Assembly (NCBI RefSeq): GCF_947242115.1
Contig: NC_074725.1
Coordinates: 13,216,511 to 13,280,510, forward strand
DNA length: 64,000 nucleotides
Source of the DNA: Biomphalaria glabrata
Taxonomy: Eukaryota > Mollusca > Gastropoda > Planorbidae
Reading direction: 5' to 3'
Shown here piece after piece: positions 56,286 to 64,000 of this stretch. The position numbers were made by a program, and so were the translations under genes. Position 1 is the first letter of the stretch. Every line of letters begins with the position of its first letter. The notes beneath the pieces were generated by a model. That model had not been told where the DNA came from. It was given only the letters and a program-made list of their open reading frames with translations, and did no database searches.

Positions 56286-57611
56286 AGATAAGAGAAAGCA
56301 GAACGGTTACAGAGGCTTTTACTTAACTATTGTGAAAAGCTCTTGCTTCCTCCTAGTACATTCTCAAATTTGCGATTTGTATATGAATATACCATGACCC
56401 ATTATTTAAAATATAAATCTCCCTTCATTAAATATCAGATGTGACAGCGCAATATAAATTATTGTAATTATTGTAATAATTTTCATCATTAATGACTTCA
56501 TACTGAGCATAAGTTTGCCATTAATTATAATAGTGTAAAAATTGATTTAGATCTAGATTTATTTTTTAATTAAATAATTTTTTTTTGTAAGCCTTAACTG
56601 TAGTATTTTTAGATCAATGTTATTAAAAATAAATAAACAAAAAGAAATTTACCTTTGCTTTTCAAATCGCAGAAGTAGAGCTTTATACCCATATTGAGCT
56701 GTGAATAAGTTGGGTGGTTTGCAATTTCGCGGCTGTGTGTAATGTGTATGTGTTAAAGTTTCTATTAAGTTAATAAGTATTGTTAAAGAGCTAATTGTCG
56801 CGTTTTTTTTTTTGCTGCGTTTTCTAACTTAACCTTACTCATCCCTTTTTTTGGTTAAATTTCACTGGAACCATTAAAAGACGGGGGAGGGAAGGAGCAA
56901 CAAAAATGGGAATCAAAAGGCCCATACCGACCAGCAAAATGATTAGGCCAAACACAACCTCGAAGATATCAGAGCAGTCCATGCCGCTCGTGCGGTCTAA
57001 CGTTTTGAAAATGATAATACGTACAGTGTAGGCCTATAGTGTATTTTTTTAAATATTCTTGTTGAATTTCAAACAAAATTAATTGTACTAAGAATTAAAA
57101 AAAAAAAAACAACAAGAAAACGTGTTCGGGCTTTGTGTCTTGCTGCTGTCACTTTTTTTTTTAAGTTGTCTGCATGGACATTTTTTTTTCTTTGGTCGCG
57201 ATCAGACCGGCCCATTTGGTACCGGCCCACCGGGCATTTGCCCGTTTGCCCATATAGCCAGTCCGCCCCTGGTAATAGAGCTTTAGATGTTAACATGGTT
57301 TTTGTTATATTAAAGTGTGACACTTAGCTAGTTCGTATATTACACTAATGTCAAATAAAAAAAATCTTTTGGAAAGAAATTCAAAAATGTCATCCAGTGC
57401 GATTAGCAGAACTCACATATAGCATGTCATTACCATTCAGGAATCTGATTATTATAGGCCAATATTCATGAAATAAGCAAAACCTTTATAATAAAAAAAA
57501 AAAAAATTCGCTGAACGGTGTTAGAATTCATACTATACATAAAATATTATGGTAGAGTGAAATAAACATTGTTATATATGCTACGTGCTTATTAAATTAT
57601 CGTCAAATGAT

Positions 57612-57690
57612 ATCTCGCGCCAAAACGTCCCGTCGCCAAAACGGCTCGCGCCAAAACGTCCCGTCGCCAAAACGGCGGCGCCAAAACGTC
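57612..57690 (-). repeat. Right inverted-end module array
   Basis: Plus strand CGCGCCAAAACGTCC, CGTCGCCAAAACGGCT, CGCGCCAAAACGTCC, CGTCGCCAAAACGGCG, GCGCCAAAACGTC. Confidence 0.88.
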
Positions 57691-57905
57691 ACGTACCGGG
57701 TTGCGGGACATACATCTGAGACCCAAAGGAAAGCCCTTTTTTGAAGAAAGATGAAAAGAAAACATAGACCTCCGGCGGACAACGGCTTTGTCTGCACGAG
57801 ATGCGGAAGAATATGCAGGGTTTTGCGTAGTCATATGAAAGTCTGCACTCATCTTAAATTTTCCTAATCAAAGACATTGCCAACCATTATTATCATTATT
57901 ATTTG

Positions 57906-59456
57906 TACACCTTGGTTTAATTGTGATGTTTTATTTGCACCTACTCCTTATCAAAGATACTTTCTGTTGTACATTTGGTAGGTAAACAATTCTGTGCCAG
58001 TGAAACATTCCACCTAATTGGGTATTCGTTAGAGTTACTGTTGTCTTGGTATTGGATATTAAATATTGACTCTTGAGTGGCAGCCAATGTGTATGTCAAT
58101 CTGTGCATATCTCAGCCAATTTCTTCACAAATTAAAAAAAAACATTGAAATTAAACACAGGTTGATTTGATAGGCTCTGTATAGAAGCAAGAAAAGTCTT
58201 TGTGATATTTTGAAATAAAGTAAAGGGAATTAAAAGTCGCCATAAACTTCGGCCATTTCACAAGACAGACATTGCATTCTCTACTATCACATATGTCTCA
58301 TGGCAGAACTGTGTACTTACGTTTCATGGCCTTATCACCCAGTAGATTTCATGTACGCATTTATTATGTCACAGAACAGACAGGGCAGTATTAGAGGGCC
58401 TGCGAGGGTCTTAATGCATGCTAGCATGATGGACACATCCTATCGCTCGAACAATTTTGTAATCTCTCTAGCTTGATGGCTCTTTTTTTTTTCTTTTTTA
58501 CAAAGCTTATATCAACCCACTCTGTCTGTCTACTAAAAAGTTTGTGCATGAGTTTTCTCCCATCTCCCATTCTCGCATCATGTTAAAACTTTGCACAATT
58601 ATTCATTGAACCTGACAAGACATGAATCAATAAATAAAAAAATAAAAAAACTAACAAATTAATTAATTGTTGGTGATTAATCATTTTGTTTGATTACGAA
58701 ATAAGGGTAATAAATGGTACTTAATGATAGATGTGTATATAGATATATGGAGTTAGTCCCCTTATTACGTTTTGACACTTTTTTTTCTCCCACTTCACAT
58801 TTACATAATTATTCATAGTCGATAACAATATACGAATCAATCCAGAAATTAACCAATTACTTAATCATTTAGTACTAAATTTTCAGATAAATACCAGTAA
58901 TAAGCGGTTATTTCCCCATAGATAAGCTTTGGTTTTAAAAAGTATTATTTTTTCTATTGCTTGTATCAGTTTCGCTTTTAGCAGTAGACGAGTTGTACAG
59001 CCTTAATTTCGATTGCCATGGAAGCGTATCCGAGCGAGACCAATCGTATAGAAGGCCTTAACACTGGCCTGCATCTTCACAACCTTGTGGGCAGTTTAGA
59101 CCAATAGCTGGTTGCCACGTCGTACAGACCTACAGCCATTCCTTTATGTGTGTAGGGTGTGTAGTTAGGTCTTATGTGTTGTGTGTGTGTGTTCATTGTG
59201 TTTAATAACAATGTGAAATGTGCTTGTCAGACACACTTAGCACATCGCTGAAGATGTTAACTCGGTCACTCGTATGCACGGCACGTTTTTTGTGTGTCTG
59301 CGTTGTTGTCATTCTTTAAAAGATACTATTACCGGTGACCCCAGGAGTCCCCCCTTCTACTATTTTGAAACATAACAGCTTCTAACATTTCTTTCATTTT
59401 TTTTAAACGTACAATGGAGATCGCGAATTTATCATTAGGCAGTTGTTGATTTTTTT
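57906..59456. other. Unique interval, no gene recognised
   Basis: A 29-codon frame with a good start context (GCCATGG at 59017) is too short to call. Otherwise AT-rich. Confidence 0.4.
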
Positions 59457-60353
59457 AGCGGCTCCCGAAAGGGGAAAAGACGCTATTAGTTTTGTGCGAA
59501 ATGTCTGTCCGTCTGTCCGTCCGTCCCGTTTAGATCTCGTAAACTAGAAAAGATATTGAAAATCCGTCATCACAATATTTTAGACCATTCAAAGTTCTGA
59601 TGCAACGGCTACTTTTTTTTTCTGAAAGCGAAAAATCTAATTTTTAAAATCAGTTATGCAAGCAGTTTTTTTTACAGAGAGAAAGCTAATTAGTATGAAT
59701 TAAGTTAAACCTAATTTAAAACGAATAGTAATCTTGTAAACTTCATTTTCCTGAACTTTTTTTAAAATGCGGAATTTTTTTAAGGATTGAGAGATTGAGC
59801 CTTTTCAAAACAATTACATCAATTATAAGACATCAGTTAGGCCAGGAGAGGCGCGCTGGCTGAGCGGTAAAGCACTTGGCTTCCGAACCGGGGGTCCTGT
59901 TCACTGGGATTTTCAACTTTGGAATCTTTGGGCGCCTCTGAGTCCACTCAGCTCTAATGGGTACCTGACATTAGTTGGGGAAAAGTAAAGGCGGTTGGTC
60001 GTTGTGCTGGCTACATGACACTCTCGTTAACCGCAGGCCACAAAATCAGATGAACTTTACATCATCTGACCTATAGACCACAAGGTCTGAAAGGGGAACT
60101 AGTTAGGCCAGGTTCACATCTAACTTTACATTCACTTTCACCTATCCTTTGATCTGCGGGGCCGTTGGGGCACTACACAAGATCTGTTAACCTTCTTTCT
60201 CAATTCTTATCTCTCATTTGTCTTTGATATAATTTCATTCGGATGTTCTTTCTGAAAATATTGAAGCCTGCTTGGGTGGACCACTTCGGGGGCCGATTTT
60301 GAGTTTGTGTTTCCACACAAACTGTCTTTTGTAACCTTGTTGTTGTTTTTTTA
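59457..60353 (+). mobile_element. Composite interspersed repeat, copy 2
   Basis: Collinear with 6249-7161 in the opposite orientation. It starts at AGCGGCTCCCGAAAGGGG and GGGAAAAGACGCTATTAG, then TGTCTGTCCGTCTGTCCGTC, contains a family-2 SINE at 59848-60100 and ends near TTGTAACCTTGTTGTTG. Confidence 0.65.
59848..60100 (+). repeat. tRNA-derived SINE, family 2, inside the composite repeat
   Basis: GCGCGCTGGCTGAGCGGTAA head, TAATGGGTACCTGACATTAG and AAAGGCGGTTGGTCGTTGTG, ending at CAAGGTCTGAAAGGGGAAC. Confidence 0.82.
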
Positions 60354-62564
60354 TATAGAATGCAGTATAGAGCTTCAAAGTTGATTGGATGGACTTAAAA
60401 AAAAATTATTCTACTAGGAATCAGTCAAGAGTCACTGAATTGTTTTCTTTAGTTAATGTGTTCTTCGTTTTTCCAGGGAAGGTGTCGCAGGGAAATATAG
60501 CAGACAGTCTTCGACTAGTTGTGAGGCTTGATGAAGTACTATGCTATGTTTTTATTGTAGAATCATTGTTCTAATTGTTTGTGAAAAAATGTAATAAAGC
60601 CCTCCCCCAATATATATATATAAGTATATATACTTACACACACGTGGATGAAACTGGTCGAGAAGGGATGGCCTCCAAATTGCTACAGTCTCAATTATGC
60701 AGATTTATTGCATACATATTTAGGTTTATCTAATTGTAACTGTGGAAACTAATTAGATTTAGTCGTTTAAAAGATTGCAAACAAAATAAGCGTAGTTTTA
60801 TAGTGTATGAGTTAGTTTGTTTGTTAAAGAGACCATAATTGCGAAGATAATAAACTTAATTAGAGTGTTCAGGTCTTTAAATAATTACATAAAAATTATG
60901 AGGGGAAAAAAAACACACTAAAGGGAGGAAAGCGTGTCATGTCTGAATGTCACTAATTTTAGACGTTTACATTTAGGGATGTCTCCACTCTTCCATTACA
61001 TCGTGACAGTTTCGTATCTGGGAGTTCACTCCCCTCTCACCAGGAGGTCTGGGATTGCTAAAGTAGCTTTTTTTTAATATTACAATTGAATTTCGCTGAT
61101 AAACGAACTCTAAAAGCCTCTCCATTGCTTAGAAATATGCGATTGATAAACAAAAAAAAAAAAAGTTCGTCATTATAATCTCAGATATATTTTCGGTACT
61201 TTAAAATTAGATTTGATGGTAGAGACACGTAGAGGAACATGACACTTGTTCGTTGGGCTCGCCCTTCATTTAGAGCATGTCTACTGCACTCAAATAGAAG
61301 TGTTGTTTTGTTTTAAATAAAAATATTTTTGTATTTTTATGACTCTGGACGTAAAGCAAAGTCACTCTTGACGACAACTTCAGCAGAGTGACCCACATAT
61401 CGCCTTATACACACCTGCCATAAAACAACAGTTATTGCTACGTTAGTGTGGCCGCGTTCTTTTGGGCTTTTCTAGAGAGAGAGAAAATGATCTCTTCTTC
61501 ATCTACTCAATCCCATACGCACACACACACATACAGAGAGAAAGAGAGAGATTTCCATCTTTCCTCAACATCTCTGGCTCTTCAATGCAACTGACATCCC
61601 CAACCCCATGCTGGTATTTTCACAATCACGAGACCATCGATGGTAACATTAGATTTTTCATTCGTGGTTGTGTTCATCTATTTTCTCACGGCGACTTTTC
61701 CAATTTAACTCCAATCTTTCACTTCTCACAAAATGCCACACATCCCCAACCGTCTTCTCCAAGCCGAACCTCCTCGTGCCTCCGGGCAATCAGACGTGAG
61801 ATCGCATAAGTCAGAACTCGGTGACTTGAGTAATTTAACCCAATGGGTTTGATGTGAGCAGTGATTGGACCTAAGGGTCAAAGACCTCATCACCCCCCCC
61901 TCTTTTTTTTCACTCCTTGGTAGTGTTTCCATTTCGTTGAATCCATCACCACTGATACTTATCACGTGACATGGTCAAAATTGAGGCCCCACTCCTCCCT
62001 TCCCCAGAGTCAGTTTTATTTAAAGGGGAAAGTTTAGAAATCTTTTGACTCCAAGAAAAGACAACCTGTGCATTTACTGCACTAACACCAACATACCATT
62101 TGAATCGCAAGCAGATAAGAGTTGTAGTTCTTTAGAATATCTGAACGCATGTAAAAAAAACTTTTTTTTTAAGTACTAAAAGTAAACACGAAGCCCAAAC
62201 AAGATATGGCTTCTATAGCCGCATTGACTTTGCATTCAGTCCAAGGTGGAATACACACACACAAATGTTATCTTATTTTGACATACCTGATTGATATGAA
62301 CCGGTGGCTCTCAATTTTTTTTTTTTTCATTTGTGACATTTGCATTTTGTTCCATAATTTCATTACAACGGAAATATCGAGATATTAGGAAACGTCTAAT
62401 GGAAAAGTTACTCGAGTGATCGAATGCTTACAATGGCCTGGGGAAAAGTAAATAAGAACACGTGGTTTTCTGAAAACTCCGCAAAAACATTTTGATCTGA
62501 CTAGCACTTGTATAAGTTAGGGAGATATAATGTAATGCACATTTTAGATTGGTCTTTGTATCAC
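60354..62564. other. Unique interval, no gene recognised
   Basis: A frame at 61462-61809 has a low-complexity start over (CA)n and (GA)n and no homology. A short TA run lies at 60610-60621. Confidence 0.4.
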
Positions 62565-62800
62565 CTTAACCTTCACCCATCCCTTAGTCTGTTGGACCGT
62601 TGGGGTTTGTCGACCGTCTTTCTCCATTCCTCTTTGTCTTATGCCTTGGATAGAACCTCTTTCAATGGCAGGCCCGTCCATTCTTTTATGCTGTCTTCCA
62701 CTCGCTTTCTCTGTCTGCCTCTTCTTCTTTTTCCTGGTACTGTTTCCTGTAGGAATGTCTCTGCGAGCCCCGAAGACCTTCGGGCAAGGTCTTTGTATAC
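62565..62800 (-). pseudogene. LINE ORF2 C-terminal remnant
   Basis: Minus-strand peptides GKRRRGRQRKRVEDSIKEWT, then GLPLKEVLSKA, a stop, DKEEWRKTVDKPQRSN and RLRDG fit the C-terminal tail of a mollusc non-LTR polymerase. It is homologous to 8055-8310 but better preserved. Confidence 0.75.
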
Positions 62801-63234
62801 ACATCGATACAAATAATTTCTGAGTATTCTATTTATTTTATGTTAATGTTTTTGAAAATTTGAATGATTGAATTTCCTAGAGATATATTGTATCTGAGGA
62901 CCCTTGAAATACTGTCTATGGCTCTAAACAAAACTTTGAGTTTTCAATAGACTCTCTTCACTCACACTTTCTTAAGTTTGTTTTGGGGTGGGCGGGGAGG
63001 GATGACCATGAGAAGTTTGAAGGTAAACTCAATCATTGCCCTTTCAACAAAGTGATGCTTTTGGTTGGGTAGTTTTTCCAGCAGACAGAAATGACCTTGG
63101 AGCTCACAGTGAGGCCAAGTATGATGAAGTAATTGCCATTACTGTGCTGCCTCTGTGTGAGATACCCACCATGCTCCCCCCCCCCACCCCAGAATAGGCA
63201 TGGTGGATTGATTGCAAGATGCCGAGATATCACT
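62801..63234. other. AT-rich interval, no gene seen
   Basis: A C-rich run lies at 63176-63186. No gene recognised. Confidence 0.4.
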
Positions 63235-63350
63235 TTTTCTTTCAAGATTCCAAGATATCACATCTCTTGCAAGATTCCAAGATATCACATCTCTTGCAAC
63301 AGAAGGTATCACATCTCTTGCAAGATTCCAAGATATCACATTTCTTCCAG
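63235..63350 (+). repeat. ~27-bp tandem repeat, about 4 units
   Basis: The unit CAAGATTCCAAGATATCACA then TCTCTTG recurs from 63243; the third unit is partial (ACAGAAGGTATCACATCTCT). Confidence 0.8.
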
Positions 63351-64000
63351 ATATCCCACCCCCACCCCGCCGCGAGATGCTAAGATGTCACCTCCACCCT
63401 CTGGTCACATCTACCTCCTAGATGCTTACACTTAAGTGATTAACGAGAATAAGTTTGTACATACAGTATACAGTCCAGTTACATGAATAAAACGTGACTC
63501 TTGACAACACATATAGATCTATATGCTTGTGTGCGTGTTCTGTGTGTGTTGTCAAGCACATGATAAATAATATAAAAAAATGGGTGGGGTAAATGAAATG
63601 TATTCCTCAATACCTTTTTCGACGAAACTCCTCTGAATAAATATACATTTCACCTGACTTCTATCCAGATACCCAATCCGTGCCTCAAAAAAAAAAAAAA
63701 AGAGAAGAAAGTAAGCGGCGCCACGTTGGTATGATTTGAATATTTACTCTTGGCTTACTAGCAGATTATTGCAGACCCGTCTTGTAGCGGCTTTTGAAGG
63801 ATAAATAGGATTGGCTGGAATTAAAATGTCATACTGTGTCTTTTCCTTGCCCTCTGACCTTTGTCACGTTAATAACAAACTGAAAGGTTACCAATAAATT
63901 AAATTATTTTATGCTATTTGAATTGTGTGTGTGTGTGTGTGCTACTTAAGATTTTCGAAGTAGAGTTTTTGTTTTGTTTGTTCTAAATTGATAGACATAG
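63351..64000. other. AT-rich end of window, no gene seen
   Basis: Microsatellite-like (TG)n at 63925-63940 and an A-run at 63689-63703. No gene recognised. Confidence 0.45.

Larger units (their letters stand above)
55078..57271 (-). mobile_element. Non-autonomous hAT element, copy 2, 2.2 kb
   Basis: Starts TAGGGGCGGACTGG and ends CCAGTCCGCCCCTG, with the 8-bp duplication GTAATAGA at 55070-55077 and 57272-57279. It is inverted relative to the copy at 3684-4953. It carries a LINE fragment insertion (55246-55528) and a LINE tail (56145-56285). No transposase recognised. Confidence 0.9.
54421..57698. mobile_element. Foldback-like element with 15-16-bp module inverted ends
   Basis: Inverted arrays of (CGCGCCAAAACGTCC / CGTCGCCAAAACGG) modules lie at 54428-54520 and 57612-57690, facing each other. 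The 9-bp direct repeat GGTTGCGGG flanks the unit (54412-54420 and 57699-57707). The first ~8 bases at each end do not match. The interior is about 1.1 kb of unique sequence plus a hAT insertion (55078-57271). Tandemly repeated inverted ends with 9-bp duplications are the hallmark of foldback or Mutator-type elements; the exact superfamily is not settled. Confidence 0.6.
54396..57905 (+). mobile_element. LINE C-terminal remnant, split by a larger insertion
   Basis: The bases before 54420 read RALTKVAG, and from 57708 the same frame continues HTSETQRKALF, then after a frame change KRKHRPPADNG, FVCTRCGRICRVLRSHMK and a stop. The C-x2-C...H-x3-C zinc-finger-like end is typical of this LINE's ORF2 tail (compare 55246-55528). 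An (ATT)n-like tail follows near 57885. Between the halves lies the foldback-like element. The true left edge of the LINE piece is uncertain. Confidence 0.55.

Noticed and set aside
59017-59106. Short frame with a strong start context (GCCATGG)
   Set aside because: Only 29 codons, with no following splice donor that keeps a longer frame.

Overview
This window looks like gene-poor nuclear DNA from a gastropod mollusc, most likely a freshwater pulmonate. The basis is AT-rich intergenic sequence, very frequent TAGGCCTA and TCTAGATC-type motifs, and repeat families I remember from planorbid and related snails. The species is not proven. I see no bacterial operon, CRISPR array or plasmid structure. 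Most of the 64 kb is mobile DNA: LTR elements, hAT-type DNA transposons, non-LTR (LINE) tails, tRNA-derived SINEs and many tandem arrays.

Region by region. 1-3402 is a minus-strand gypsy-type LTR element whose 3' LTR runs off the left edge; it carries a gag-like reading frame with a SAP motif and only a scrap of pol. 3583-4953 holds two hAT ends and a 1.27-kb non-autonomous hAT. 6.2-13.6 kb is a mosaic of LINE tails, SINEs, a 15-bp-module array and a second hAT family. 14622-15379 is a solo LTR. 15.4-27.2 kb is a diverged tandem array with exon-like modules, split by a hAT element with transposase remains (15882-17243) and by a near-intact 6.8-kb LTR element (18053-24895) encoding an 806-residue gag-protease but no visible reverse transcriptase or integrase. 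28971-32042 is a hAT element with a solo LTR inserted in it. 33-41 kb holds short tandem arrays, SINEs, a hAT MITE and an intron-containing elongator tRNA-Met gene (41259-41352, minus). 42.9-47.7 kb has LINE remnants, a MITE and a 30-bp hAT relic. 49.9-51.0 kb is a 16-copy minisatellite. 54.4-57.9 kb is a four-level nest of transposons. The rest is largely unique AT-rich sequence with LINE and SINE scraps.

Host genes. The only confident one is tRNA-Met(CAU). Four weak protein-coding candidates are reported with low confidence: a signal-peptide-bearing exon at 41557-41796, an open GC-richer exon on the minus strand at 52150-52527, a possible two-exon secreted peptide at 27173-27714, and a short acidic repeat exon at 33950-34016. 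No complete multi-exon protein gene is visible.

The strongest evidence comes from comparing copies within the window. Several insertions have both a target-site duplication and an empty-site copy or continuous flanking sequence, so their order of insertion can be read directly.
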